Shown: positions 23,787 through 36,214 of the stretch, in pieces | Layout of the letters: each line of letters begins with the position of its first letter | Position numbering within the stretch: the stretch's first letter is position 1 | NCBI GenBank assembly: GCA_024449915.1 | Contig: JAMZAV010002236.1 | Coordinates: 36,843-100,842 of the forward strand | Source: Sweltsa coloradensis | Taxonomy: Eukaryota; Arthropoda; Insecta; Plecoptera; Chloroperlidae | Direction of reading: 5' to 3' | Length of the DNA stretch: 64,000 nt | Made by a program: the position numbers and the translations under genes | Notes under the pieces: generated by a model | The model's input: the letters and a program-made list of their open reading frames with translations, nothing else | Database searches by the model: none | What the model was told of the DNA's origin: nothing

Positions 23787-26132
23787 GCACAAACATGTTA
23801 AAACTTAAACAAAAAACATACTAACAAATAGAAAACAAAAATACAACTTAAGTTGATAGTTAATAGGCCTACTCAATAACTAGCAATTAAAAATTAAATA
23901 ACAATTCAAAAGCAATTAAAATTTGTCAATAGGAAGGCTGGGGGAGAACGCTTGACGGAACTGATGAAGGTACTCAGACGTAATGTCGATGGAGTCAGGC
24001 ATAGCCTTTACAAGAAGAGAAGGCGGGAGAGAAGGGAGCGTTTCTCAATGTCAGTTGGCCATTTAGATAGGCCTACTGTACATGGAAAAGATTATTTTTC
24101 CTAGTAGGTTTGCAGGGAACACGCAGACTAAGAATGGAGGTCAGCTGCGGAGTACGTGTATGCCCATGAAATATGTTATGCAATAGAATTAAATGCTGTG
24201 TCTGCCTCCGCAAGTTCCGCAGGTTAAGCCTGTGACTGTACAGCCCTGGGCGGCCATATTGGTCCCTATTTTTCAGTTTTTGAAACCTAAAAGTTACATA
24301 TTTTTCAAATTTGCATAATTAATAATTTTCAAGTTTTACATAATTTTTGCATAATTTACATGTCTATGTAAATTAAGCTTGTCCTCATAGGAAAGCTAGT
24401 GATCATGGCTAAGGTCATATGGAAATAGCCTAGGCTTGTGCGATAAGTCTAAAGTGGCTAATGGTCAGCAATGTTATTTGCTGTACCAACGGGGTGAGTT
24501 TTGTGTGTCTAAATCTGTGCAAAAACGAGGTAGGCTTCCTCGGAATGCGGGCTGGCGCCTGAGTTGGCCGAGTGCGATAGTTGGTTTCTCCAAGCGGCGA
24601 CCAATCAGCGATCAGAACGGGGTAGATGTAGCCAAGGACAATGGCCTACGTCACCGCCTAGGCCAGCAGAACAGGGAGATTTTGCGACGAAACACGAGCA
24701 GTGCCTCGTTCACTGAGATACAAGTCTTCAGACGAGCAAGTTGCTTCCAAGGTATCTTCCGAGTGCGGGCCTATCAAGCAGGCGAAGCCAAGCATTTAGT
24801 GCAATGGAACCACACGTCTCTCCACGTGTAAGAGAGCGGTTTCATATGCTAGGGTTTCGGCATTGATTTTAACATTACTTAACTTAACACCAATTCGGGA
24901 AATCGGGAGTGTTTTGGCGACCCACCAGTATGTGGTAGCTACAATACGACCGACGCCACCGGGCAGTCGACGACACCAGCGAAACAATGGACATTCTAAT
25001 TAAAAGTTCACAGTTTTTCTTAGTTCGGGAGTGGCAATCTAAAAGCAACTAATTGAATAACCCTAAGTTGAGGGCATTTTTCACGTCGAACTATAATTCA
25101 TACACCACGTGGTCCAGTCGTGGTTAGGCATCGGATCAACCAAATCAATATTTATTAGTACGGATTCAACGCCGATTCGATCTTGCCTACCCTGTCTACA
25201 TGCTGAGTAAGTACCATTACTACAATAACACTTCGAGGTCCACTCGGGACGCCAAGAGGGAAAGAAGGTCAATCCGCCACTGCGGAATTCGCCCTGAGGG
25301 TCCGAGGCGCCTACAGCGCGCATACACTACCTTCGAACGTGCCAAGTAGAGGGCATCGTCCCACCCCGTATTACTACAGCATCGTACCTCAAGATATCGT
25401 TGAGTACTAAATTTGGTTTGATCTAGAGTAAGACTTATTGTATTGTTTTATGTAATGTTCACGGTAATTTCATATTCAATTTTTGTTTTGGATCCAAACT
25501 TCAATGCTAACTTCATTTGTCTATTCACTTGTTTGCATAAATTAGCATCATTAAAGCAACCTTTTTGATATCCGAATTGATCACTTTCAATTCATCAGGT
25601 GCATGCACAAAACCTTCAATCCCAAGTCATTTCATTACTTCAGTATTTCAATTAATGCACAGCCTTCAGCTCGTCACATATTTCTAACGCACAAGCATAC
25701 TGCTTAGTCATAGTGGTAACTTTAAGAACGTGTGGACCGCCCAGCTGATCCGAGGACGTGGAGTTCCAGCGGCGAGGCTCAACGCTAGCGCACTGGGTAA
25801 GGTTGGGTGCACTTCTAAACGGGGAGTCGTACTCAACAGGTCACCGGTTCATAGTCATCACCACCTATGTCTACCATGTTCTGCTAGGGTACTGTGTTTG
25901 TTTGAGTTTTCCCGACGATTTAGAGGGCCTCCCCCTGAGCTAGTTAGGAGAGCTTGTCTTTGTGTAATTTGCATAAGTGTAGCCATGGAGCAACATAGGC
26001 CTAACCCCGAGAGGGCCTATGCGTGCGTAAATAACAATAATCCGGTCGATCTTTCGAAGGCTAGGATGAAAGTACAGTTGTTCAGAGACACCAGTACGTA
26101 GGACACTAGTCGAGTGAAGTTGGTTTGAGCTT
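23787..26132. other. Unassigned region, no gene recognised
   Basis: Mixed-composition DNA. Open frames such as 24436-24831 (131 codons, plus) and 25730-26101 (123 codons, plus) resemble no protein I know and lack splice or domain support. TGGCGACCCACCAG at 24915 looks like an LTR-retroelement primer-binding site, but no matching LTR end was found. Upstream PISD exons could be here but none could be identified. Confidence 0.4.
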
Positions 26133-26280
26133 TACGTTTCAGTGGAACCTGTACGTGGGGCATTCCGTTTCAGTAACGGACCAACGTGGGTCTGTTACGT
26201 TTCAGTGGGAACCAACGTGGGGTTTTTATTAGTTACCGAGTTTGCATTACGTTTCAGAGGCGTAGAACGTGGGGCCTCAG
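26133..26280 (+). repeat. Four degenerate copies of a TACGTTTCAG...ACGTGGG motif
   Basis: Words of the type ACGTTTCAGTGGGAACC followed by AACGTGGGG occur at about 26134, 26167, 26198 and 26250 with irregular spacing of 33-52 bp. Function unknown; possibly LTR debris. Confidence 0.5.
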
Positions 26281-27408
26281 TACCTAGTGTAGTCAGACTT
26301 TGTGTGTTCCGTCTCAAGCCTCTAGATGGATCTAGATTAACCAACACCACAAAAGCTCTGGCCAAAAGAGGCAAATCCAAATTGACTTGAACACAAGTGA
26401 TAAGCTTATCATAAGCAGTTGCTGCAGTGATGGTCCCTTTATTCCATAAGAAATGTGGTTGTGGCTAACCCACCACAGAAAAAACAAAAAATCAAGAGTT
26501 TCTCTAGGCCTAAGCATACCCAATCTAGGACTATACCATAACCCAGAGGTGAAGTTAAGCCTTGAGGCTGATGGACTTTACCTGTGCTGCTGTGCCGCTT
26601 CGGAGTGTGGACTTTATGCTTGTTGAAGTGCCCATGGTGGTGAGTATATTTAGGTGTGCGGATGACTTGGGAGTGCGTGGAATTCCCGTGGAATGACGAA
26701 AAATATCTGCTAACCTTCAATAATCTAGGTTGCAGTAAGCTAGAACAATAAATTGAGAAATAAATCATATAGGCCTACCGGTATATGTAGGCCCTAATAG
26801 AAAAAATTTAGCCTACACAACATTTTAAGACTGCCTAGCCTTAGACTAGGCTTTAGGCCAGGGGCGGACAGGCCCGCCGGATGCCCGGTGGCCTGCCTCT
26901 TTCGACCCAAATTTGGCCTGGTCGGGAATCGGGATGGACCAGGCATAAACAGCCTGGCGCCAGCGGTAAGTATCCGCGCTGGCAGCGCTGCCAACCGTGT
27001 ACTGGCACTGGCAAGTGTAGTTTGCGTGGCGTAATTTCAAATCAGAGGGCCCCGGAAAAAAATATTTGGGGCCCAGGGCAGTGGTGTCATTGAAAAATTA
27101 TTTGTGGGTATACCCTTTTTCCAAGGTAAAGTAGGCCTAGGCCTATGCATGATTTAGTACAATGGGGGATCTGGGGGGAGGCCCCCTAGCCAATGCAGGT
27201 CCAATTTTTTTATTCTTAAAGTGGGTTTTGAGTATTTTAACGAGCGTTAAGACATGTTCTTTTATCACATTTGTGGTGGTGAGTGGTGACGTGACGGTTG
27301 TTGCGATTGCAAAATTATATTCTCACTCTCAGACTTCACATTCATTTGACATCTTACATAGCGTAGGGCTATGCCCTGTATTTTCCCATAGGTATGCCTA
27401 GGAGTATA
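26281..27408. other. Unassigned spacer with possible outer element edge
   Basis: No gene. CAGTGGTGTCATTG at about 27080, with GGGTATACCC nearby, is echoed inverted at about 29057-29085 as GGGTATACTC... CATGACACCACTG. This suggests an older TIR element that encloses the 27409-29040 element. Its target duplication is ambiguous (GGGGCCC on both sides). Confidence 0.45.
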
Positions 27409-29040
27409 TGGGTCATTCTCAAATAAAATGACCCTTGTGCTGTCCCACCTTAATATTATTTTTTTTTAGATCAAGATATTGATTTGCATAAATTTTGGTT
27501 GTACATTTTCAGAATACTTATAGTTTTTATTAGCTCCATGAATTTTTGCACTTCTATTTTGTAAGGCCGATCTTTAATTCACTATTACGTAATGCAAAAT
27601 GTGCTAAAACCTATGTCCCTATCCACAAAACCAGAAGTGTTTCAGTAAGCTGTTTGGATTTTTCACTTAATACTATTTTAATCCCTTGGTGAAAATGAAA
27701 GCAGAAATAATAATTAAGTAATCGATGTTTAAGACATTTTTATATAATAACATTTTCCAAGAAATATCAAGTAAGGAGTGTTCGTCCCCACTGTGGTAAT
27801 AATATTGATGTCATGACCGTTACCGTGCAAAAAATAAATAAAAATAAAGTGTAGAAGGCAGTGGATCAATGAAGAACAAGAACAAGAGTCCATGATATGA
27901 CACCATTGAAGTTTGTTTGATTTTTCAATGATATGTTAAAATTGAGAAGGGAACAAATAAACGGCGAGTATTTTAATTATTGGTCATGAATGTTACCAAG
28001 TTAAGATCATTAATTTTTAATTTTATCTTTGATTAAACACTATAATTACATTACAATCAAGTTCCAAATCCTAGAAAACACAACCCTACTTTTATGCACA
28101 TGGCATTTGTACTGATATTTATTTATGAATATAAAAATGTCATGACCGTTAGGCCTTTCGAAAAGTAACATTACCAAGCGCATCGTGGATTACTGCATTA
28201 ATTTCCTGCAACTGTAGATGTGTTTTGAAGGGAGAGGTTGTAATTCATTGCCATACTCAAAAGTAACAAAACACTTGTTTTTATTGATTTTCAGTGATCA
28301 CATTGTCAAGAATGTTACTTTTTGTCAAGACCGTTACCCGTCGTGTCTCTTTACTTTAAACTCAACACAAACTTGTTGGATTAGATGGATTTTATCTTTA
28401 GGTTGACTGATTTGTACACTAACAAGCAACATGATCTTAGAAAAAAATTATTACTGTTAGAAAAGTAACTTTTTTGTCAAGACTGTTACTTTTTGTCAAC
28501 ACCGTTACCCGAGCTAATTACATATTAAATTAAGTCTTATTTAAAGTTTAAAATAACTGAATCACATTTTAATCTTATTTATAATATTAATACTTCATTG
28601 CTAACAGTGATCTTGATAAAATTTGATTTGCCATTTGTCCATTATTAGTAAGTTAATTACCAGGTTTTGAAATTTGAGTAACATTCTTGACATTTTGGTA
28701 TTATAAAAAGTGATTAAAATAAAAATGTATATTTTATTGAATGTATTAGTTTTGTGTGATAATGTAACCAAAACTATTGTGCACATGAATATAGATTTAA
28801 TAAATAACTTCTTACATCAATTGTCACTTTTATGCCGGTAACAGTCATGACATTTTCGTACACTTGGATTGATGAAAATGCTTGTATGTAAAACATTTTT
28901 GTTTTTTAGATAAACCCTTCTAGGGCTGTAAGAACAAATTATTGGATAATGTATTGTTAAAGGAGGCATCCAATTTTATGTTATAATTTTTTCTTGCAAG
29001 CTTTTTTTTCAATATGGTCATTACGTTTGAGAATGACCCA
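27409..29040. mobile_element. TIR element with TA flanks and a repeated 14-mer
   Basis: Ends TGGGTCATTCTCAAA (27409-27423) and TTTGAGAATGACCCA (29026-29040), a perfect 15 bp inverted pair flanked by TA on both sides (27407, 29041). The body is 1632 bp, AT-rich and without a convincing ORF. It contains at least nine copies of GTCAWGAMYGTTAC, seven direct and two inverted. TA duplication fits the Tc1/mariner type, but the ends match no family I can name. Confidence 0.72.
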
Positions 29041-29337
29041 TATTTCTTTCTGGGTATACTCACGTATACCCCCATGACACCACTGGGGCCCTTATCCTTT
29101 CCCAGTGGCAGTCCCCATGTGAAAAATTAGACACTAGGCCTATGTGAAAATGTGTGAAAAAGTGCCACTGCTATTTGTGTAAAAAATGTGAATAACTTCA
29201 TTTTCCAGATAGGCCTATGTGAAAAGTGGCTATGCGCCTATGCCTATTTTAAGGAAAAGCCTTATCTCTACACCTTGACGTGTAGAGCTAGCCTGCTAGG
29301 CAGCCTAAAAAAGGACTTTCGTTTAAAAAAACGGATT

Positions 29338-29730
29338 GGATATTCTTACGGCATGCCGTAAGAATTACTACACACTATTCTAACGGCATGGAGCAAACTT
29401 TTTCGTTTGGTATGCCCAGTTTTTGATCAGTAGGTAGGGCTAGGCCTACTTTAGATTTAAAATAGCGACGTTAAAGGTTTTGTAGGTACTTTAGATTTAA
29501 AATAGCGACGTTAAAGGTTTTGTAGGTGCTTTAGATTTAAAATAGCGACGTTAGGCCTAGCCTAGGCTGCCTAGTGCATGGTCATAGTAGGCATAGACCG
29601 TAAGAATTACTATACACTGTTCTTACGGTGCGCCTGTTGATGAGTCAAGTGATGAGACAACCAATGAAAAACACATACCTACCGTAAGAATAATTTCTAG
29701 TAATTCTTACGGTATGCCGTAAGAATATCC
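29338..29730. mobile_element. Small element whose 33 bp TIRs are themselves palindromes
   Basis: Left end 29338-29370 and right end 29698-29730 are inverted copies with one mismatch in 33. Each end contains ATTCTTACGGCATGCCGTAA or a near-identical form, a palindrome by itself. A further hairpin, ACCGTAAGAA...TTCTTACGGT, sits at 29597-29630. The middle holds a 42 bp tandem repeat. No target duplication could be fixed. Confidence 0.72.
29448..29553 (+). repeat. 42 bp tandem repeat, about 2.6 copies
   Basis: Unit begins ACTTTAGATTTAAAATAGCG and ends GGTTTTGTAGGT. Related words recur inverted near 31625-31660 and direct near 29745, so this unit derives from a dispersed repeat. Confidence 0.85.
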
Positions 29731-30732
29731 TCTGCCTTAAAAAAACAACGTTAAAGGTCTTGAAGGTTTTTTTGTTACGAAAACAGCAAAAAAGGACGAC
29801 GAAGGACAACACTTTTTTTACGGCCCGCCTCCATCCAATCAAATCATTGGCCGTAGGACTAATTTTGCACTAGTAATACGGCTGACCGTACGACTATCCA
29901 CGGCCTATCTATCTATAGGCCTATGCCTACTCCCTGGTGCCAATCAACCCCTAAGCCTAGACTAGGCCTAGGGCCTATAACATTTAAGAGCAAGCTGGTT
30001 GCAGCCCAGTAAACAAACATACCTAGGGCCTAGGCCTAGGAGTAGGTCTGGCTGGCCTAGGCCTATCTATGTCGCAACCACTTGCTTCGAAATAAACTTT
30101 CTGTTTATAGCCTAGGCCTATAGGCCTAGTAGGGCTAGGGCCTACGCACGCTACTTAAGCCTAACCAACAAGCCTACCTGAATCTTCTAGGAACGACGAA
30201 CCAAAGAACCATTTCCACACCCGTCCCCCCGCCAACGTTCAGCTAGAAAATAATAGAGACAAAGACAAGTTAGGGCTAGGGCCTAGGACTTACTATTCGT
30301 TGGGCTGCACAAAGCATGGTATATAGGCCAGTACACGTGCTCTTATCAGATAAGCTAGCGTATAAAAAGTGCTATGATATAATTACCATCACACCATAAA
30401 GTTTTTTTGTTCTTATGTTTTAAGATAAAAAGTATTGAAAGGCAAAAACAACATCAACTCAGTCAGGACAGGCGATCAGCTGTTATGATTCACGCTTGAC
30501 AGCGCTCAACGGGATGTGACGGATTTGTTATGAATGTGAAGCGATGTGAAGTGCACTCCACTTTTCCAGCGTAGTCTACAACACACTTATCGCGTAGTTT
30601 TCGAATGATTTTTTTTCGAATGTGCTGAATTTACCGCGGGAAAAATACACGCACTTAGGTTTTTAAACGACTGCAGCTGAAATAGTTGTTATCATACTTT
30701 GCATGGACGACAATGAAAAATCGTTATATTAA
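29731..30732. other. Spacer rich in TAGGCC words, no gene seen
   Basis: Many TAGGCCTA or GGCCTAGG words between 29900 and 30180. Possible first exons of a minus-strand gene (PISD) were looked for and not found. Confidence 0.4.
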
Positions 30733-31336
30733 TTGGATGTGCGTAGCGAGAGAAACGAATATTCCATTCTACTGCACTTGAGGAAAAAATCCGAAATGTT
30801 TTTTTTTTGTTTGTATTTTTGTGTGTTTGTTAACACAATTCCGGCTAAACTGACACTCATAAAATTTTCTGGACGCCTTCGAAATCTCTGAACTTAGAAC
30901 TGCCACGTTTTTTTAGCGCAATTGAAAAATTATTTCTCATGAAAATCGCAATTTTACGATAAAATTTCTTCTCCTTTTTACACCTACATGTTTTATCCGA
31001 TTGTAATGATTTCTTCACAGAACCTTTATTTTATGAATTTATATATTCGTGTGAAATTAGAGCGTAATCAAAAAATTATTCCTCGTGAAATCGCAATTTT
31101 ACGTTTTTTTAAAAAAAAATTAAAATTTCTTCGACTTATAACACCTAAATTATTCATCCGATTGTAATGATTTTTTCACAGAACCTTAATTTTATGAATT
31201 AACAAAATTCGTGTGAAATTTGAGCTTAATCGAAAAATTATTTTTTATGAAAATCGCAATTTTACGCTTTTTTCGTTTAAAAAAAATTACGCTCATCCAA
31301 CAACGCGCCTGAAAAAGCATTTGCGAAGCTTCCTAG
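30733..31336 (+). mobile_element. Helitron/Helentron-like non-autonomous element, copy H1
   Basis: Begins TTGGATGTGCGTAGCGAG and ends CTCATCCAACAACGCGCC...GCGAAGCTTCCTAG followed by T. The ends share a short subterminal inverted repeat (TTGGATG...CATCCAA). Between CATCCAA and CTAG lies a hairpin AACGC...GCRTT. There is no flanking duplication. The inside repeats a roughly 160 bp block with TTCACAGAACCTT and GCAATTTTACG. Confidence 0.72.
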
Positions 31337-31756
31337 TTCCTAGTATCCATACACGGTTGCAAACTGCATACAATACAGGCTGGGGTTTATGTTCTCTATG
31401 CTTTCTCAACCTATCAACCCTTCTCCAATAAAAAAGTAAATTTAAGTCCGAAATGTCATAATTTCAAATAACCTTAGAAAAATAGCCTATATGGCGGGAT
31501 CCAGGACTAAAATTTGATTTAAAAAATCTTGGTATCTGAAGGAATAAATTGCCAAGGTTCACAAGAAATAATGTAAATTACTGAGAACTTCTTTGCTTCA
31601 TGGGCCCAAAAGAAAATTTCAAAACCTACAAAACCTTTAACGTTTCTATTTTGAATATAAAGGACTTTCAGCCGATATGGAGTTTCGCCAAAAATAGCAA
31701 CGTTAGGGCCTAAATGTGTTGTAGGTAGCCTATAATAATAGTTTTAGGCTATCAAC

Positions 31757-32030
31757 GAAGCACATAGTAAATTCAGAGTTGTTCTGAATCGGCCTTGTTG
31801 ATTCTGGAGTTGATTCGCGGGTGTTCGCACTTCCCACTGATTGCTTTATTTCCTATTAAAAATATCGATCTTTGGTTGGTTATCGCTCACTCGTCGATTG
31901 CGTCGGAGCCTACAGGGTTGGCTTGGTCGCTTTGATTTAAAGTCCTCCACTGAAAATCAGTTATTTAACTGAGTGGATAGACTCTAAATACAATTTATTT
32001 ATTATTTATTATTTTATTATACTAAAAAAC
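31757..32030 (+). mobile_element. Short retroposon-like repeat Q, copy 1
   Basis: Matches 38365-38630 and, inverted, 47692-47940 over about 250 bp, including AATCGGCCTTGTTGATTCTG, AAAAATATCGATCTTTG, CCTACAGGGTTGGCTTGGTC and ACTGAAAATCAGTTA. It ends in an A/T tail of the (TTTA)n type, ATTTATTATTTATTATT. No pol III box was recognised. Confidence 0.75.
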
Positions 32031-32107
32031 TAGTTGTTTTTTGGGGCCCACGAACCGAAGAAGTTCCATTTGCTGTTTGTTCTACTCTTTTACTCTATAT
32101 CGAGCTA

Positions 32108-32890
32108 CTAGGGAAACGCCAAAGTCGTTGATAGGCGAGTGAGTGACCCATGTGTTGAGTAGGCCCTACCCGCGCGGAACATCCCCTTTCCTCCCTATAC
32201 CTAAGGCTGGATCTAGCCCAGTCCGGGGAATGATACCGGGTATTCAACACAATGTCATGGCTCACTCACTCGTCTATCAACGACTTTGGCGTTTCCCTAG
32301 TCTAGTTGGCTAAGGCGCCCTTATACCCGGAATGTGGGAGACCTGGGTTCAATCCCCTGGTCGGATAAGATTTTGTAGTTTATGGATTGTATTTAAAAAA
32401 ATATTAAACATGTTTTGAAATGCATATGATATAACGCAGTTTAGTCTACATCAACTGTGACAATACTATGGAAAACATAGCCAGTACAAAATACGAGTAA
32501 AGATTGCAAGGTTTATTCAATCTCCCAGCGGAATTTGGGGGTACCTTGAACATGCAAATTTCGATACTCTTTGGTCACTGCATAACTGCATTACAAATAT
32601 TTTTTCCACTGCCTCCATTGCAACCAAGTTACATCTAAGAGGCAGTGATTTTTTCAAAAGCGAAACCATTGTCGTTAAAAGAATTCCTACACATGTTAGG
32701 CCTATTTTTCAGTTTCTCTTGCGAAATGTATTGTGATCATTTTGTTAGCAGTTCTCTGTTACCTGATCACGGATGTCTGATTAAAATTTCACGTCAATCT
32801 ATTTGGCCGTTCGGCCGTATGGGACCGGACAGACAGACATTAGACACTGAAGTCACGACCAGGTCACGACCAAGGCCCAAAAAGTCGATT
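32108..32890 (+). mobile_element. Fold-back plus tRNA-like composite repeat, copy 2
   Basis: Same organisation as 16890-17720: arm CTAGGGAAACGCCAAAGTCG at 32109, inverted arm ending at 32300, then the tRNA-like head with A box TAGTTGGCTAAGGCG near 32302 and B box GGTTCAATCC near 32346, then the shared body and a tail with GACCGGACAGACAGACATT. The loop (about 75 bp) is unrelated to that of copy 1. Confidence 0.72.
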
Positions 32891-33465
32891 GACTTGTCCC
32901 CTTTTCAAAATAACTTGCACTGTCTGTAACGTGCTTGGCGCTGCGTTCTGGTGAGAGCAATTGAAATTATTTTTCGAGGTGTGTGTGGGATGGATTTTTC
33001 AGGAGATGAGCCTGACGACAATATTAAATCACAATTCCGTTCACATGGAAATAAAACCATTTGTTTTGAAAAGGGAATAAGTCAGAGACACAATTTTTTT
33101 TTTGGGTGGCTTAACTATAGATGAAAAATTTAAAAAGTAAAAATAATAGCATAAAATAACATAAAAGGCCATGTTTTAATGAAAATATTCAATCGCAGTC
33201 CCATTCACATGAAGGTAAAACCATATATTTTGAAAAGGGGGTAAGTCAGACACACAAACTATTTTTTTTGGTCAAACTATAGATAGTTAACTTAACGTTA
33301 TTGCATTTTTAAATGCATATTTAGACGTGTTTAAAATAAGTAGAATTTGAAGCATGTACACCGATTATTTAATACCGAGAAAAGTTTTTCTCGTTTATCT
33401 CCGAAGAATGTTTTAGTGACTTACCACCTTTTCAAAATAGCTGATTCAATTTTATAATCAGTTGT
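32891..33465. other. AT-rich spacer, no gene seen
   Basis: Contains two related blocks (about 33020-33110 and 33180-33290) sharing TCACATGRANRTAAAACCAT, TTTTGAAAAGGG and TAAGTCAGACACA, a diverged local duplication. Confidence 0.45.
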
Positions 33466-35010
33466 AGATATGATTAAAGCATCAGGAAAAGAAGGGGAGT
33501 ACTGGATTTTCAGAGTGTTGACAGCAGCTTGGAGAGATAAAAAGATTTCAACGGATTGGGAAAAGGGTAGGCCTATTACGTACCAATATTTAAAAAAGGT
33601 GACAACAAACAGTTAATTATAGAGGTGTCACTCTTCTTTGCCATTTGTGCCAAGCTGTATGAAAAAGTGCTAGAAAAGGGAATGAAAGAAAAGGTGGAAA
33701 AAGGCTTGAGGGAGGAGCTACATGGTTTCAGAAGTGAACGGTCAACCGTGGATATGATTTTCTCAATCAGACAGCTCATGGAAAGAGAAAGGGAAAATGA
33801 GGAGGTGGTATGGATGGTTTTTTCTGGATCTTACAAAGGCCTATGACAGAATGCCCAGAGAGAGAGTTTGGGAATGCCTCCGAAAAAAGAAGATTGATAT
33901 AAGATTGGTGGAGAGAGTACAGAATATATATGTGAAAAATGTGAGTTGCGTGGAAACTAGGGAGGGCACAACGGATTGGTTTGAGGTCAAGACAGGTCTC
34001 AGACAAGGGAGTGTATACTGTCACCGATGCTCTTCAATATAGTACTTGACGAGATATTGAGGGAAGTGGAGAGAGATGGGCTGGAGTCGTCCAGAACCTT
34101 AATATATGCTGTCGATATACTCATATGGGGGAAGTCATGGGGAGATGTACACCACACAACATAAAGTGGAGAAATAGAATGAATGTGGGAAGAATTTGGA
34201 TTAGAGATAAGCATTGACAAGAGTGAAGTGATGGTTATGGGGAAGAAGAAGAGGTCTGGGCATAGGACAAATATTGTATTTAGAGGAGAAGAACTAGTAG
34301 AGACACATATGTTTAGGGCAGCATAATCTCCGCCGATGGTAAAATAGACGCGGAGATTGCAAGGCGTACTGGTATCGTACAGAGTTTCTTCTAGTTAGTG
34401 AGGAAACTGCTTTGGAAAAAAGAAGTGCCAAGACGATGCAAACTTTTAATATACATAGCATATTTTGTACCGGTACTCACATATGGTGCAGTGACATGGC
34501 CAGTTGGGGGTAAAGAAGAAAGACAAATTCAAGCTGCGGAGATGAAATTTTTAAGGAGTGTAATGGGAGCTAGGAAGATTGATAAGATGAGGAGCACGAA
34601 GATAAGGAAATAACTAGGAGTAGAAAGGCTGAGGTGGTGTGGACACATGAAGAGGATGCAGAAGGACAGGATTCCGAAGATGCAGTATGAACAAGACGCA
34701 GGAAACAAACAGAAAAATAGAGGGAGGCCCAGACTGAGATGGGAAGAAGTTATAGCAATGGATTTGAAAAGGAGAAATGCAGCTTGGGAAAGGATTAACC
34801 AGGAATGATGTTGGGAAGAACGAAACACATGACAAAGACTGGTGGATGTCCCTGAGGAAGAATACAGTGTAGAGGAAGAAAGGGAAGTAGTGATGCAGAG
34901 GAAGAAAAAGATTATGTGGGAGAAGCGTCAGGCATGGCTAGCCGGCTACGATAAGCCCGGGGAGCCAAGAATGTGGTGGGAACCTCCCACCCCCTACCCG
35001 ACTTAGTTGG
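33466..35010 (+). pseudogene. Dead LINE, reverse transcriptase and 3' end, 5' truncated
   Basis: Frames at 33625-33846, 33797-34042 and 34398-34613 together read as a non-LTR reverse transcriptase with several frameshifts: an LHGFRSERSTVD block, LTKAYDRMPRERVWECL, then WFEVKTGLRQGSV. The catalytic box is IYAVDILIWG, where the second position of ADD is lost. Downstream come LTYGAVTW, AAEMKFLRSVMG and a final GHMKRMQKDRIP with GRPRLRW, typical of LINE C-termini. Endonuclease is absent. It is inactive by frame breaks and the lost Asp. Confidence 0.85.
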
Positions 35011-35157
35011 AAATAGGGCTCGATATTAATTTAATTAATTAAGGGTTACATTAAGGTATAGCCAAATACATTATACAATACAATCAGATGAACAAGTACA
35101 AGGCTTGATGTCCTACTATCACCGTTGAGTGAAACGCTTAATCAAGATGTCATAAAA

Positions 35158-36115
35158 CTAGGAAACGCTCAGTTGGACGCGTTGATAAGCGAGCAACCGG
35201 TACGTGCAACACGACCGAGTACGACATTCCCATAATGTTACATACCAATAAGTCTTTAAGGTCTTGATCGATTTAGCTGAAAATTGGTAAAATAGGAGAG
35301 AATGGATAAAATCCACCGCCATCTAGAGGACCTTGACATCATTTCTTTGGGAAAACTATTTACTCTTGATTTCTTCTAGGTGCAGTACATAGAGACCAGA
35401 ATTTTGTGCGACTTTCGTTGCCATGGTAACGTTACTTTTGTTAAAATGTAATTTTCTATCTACACTACTTATCGGATCAAATATAATTAACATATTCGTG
35501 ACCGGACGGACATTCTAAAGATTGGCTACCTCAGATTTTGTCGCCGTTTAGTTTTTTAAAAAAAACTTTAGATAACTTTAATGTAACTTATAACTTTTTG
35601 AACGATTTTGCACAAAACTAATGGCATTCAATCGGGAAACGAAACTGCAGATGGTCAAAATTTCAACTCGATCCGAGCCTCCGTTGACCGCTATCATGAG
35701 CCAAAAAGCTGTGCGACTTTCCGTTGCCATGGTAACGGGACTTGTTATAATGTAATTTCCATCTACATTACTTATCGGATCAAAATAAAAATAACATATT
35801 CGTGATCGGACGGACATTCTAAATGATTTGGCCACCTCAGATTTGTCGCCGTTTAGTTTGAAAAAAAAACTTTCGATTAACTTTAATGTAACTTTTTAAC
35901 TTTTTGAACGATTTTGCCACAAGACTATACACCCAACCCCGCCTAGGTGGTATGTACATGTGTGCAAAATTTCAGGTCGATAAGAGAAACGGTGCGACCT
36001 GTATCGAAGCAGTAACAAAAAAAAACAAAAAAAAAAACAAAAAAAAAACAAAAAAACAAAAACAGACATTCGAGCCATAAGAGTCAAGTGGAGACGCTCG
36101 CTACGCTCGCCCCAA
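35158..36115 (-). mobile_element. Helitron/Helentron-like element, copy H2
   Basis: On the minus strand it starts TTGGGGCGAGCGTAGCGAGC and ends AACGCGTCCAACTGAGCGTTTCCTAG followed by T (hairpin AACGC/GCGTT). It belongs to a second subfamily. It contains an internal tandem of about 297 bp (35425 and 35722, each with TTGCCATGGTAACG and CGGACGGACATTCTAAA) and an A-rich (AAAAAC)n microsatellite at 36017-36063. Confidence 0.68.
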
Positions 36116-36214
36116 TTAAAATTATAAATTAAATTAAACCAAATTTAAGTCTTACAAAGTAATTGAAAAAAGAAAAGAAGAAAGAAGCTAAAACTAGAGA
36201 AAAATTAAAATAGA

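Noticed and set aside
24436..24831. 131-codon frame as a gene
   Set aside because: No recognisable domain, no flanking splice signals, repeat-rich neighbourhood.
24912..24930. Second LTR primer-binding site (TGGCGACCCACCAG)
   Set aside because: The preceding bases do not end in CA and no LTR partner could be found.
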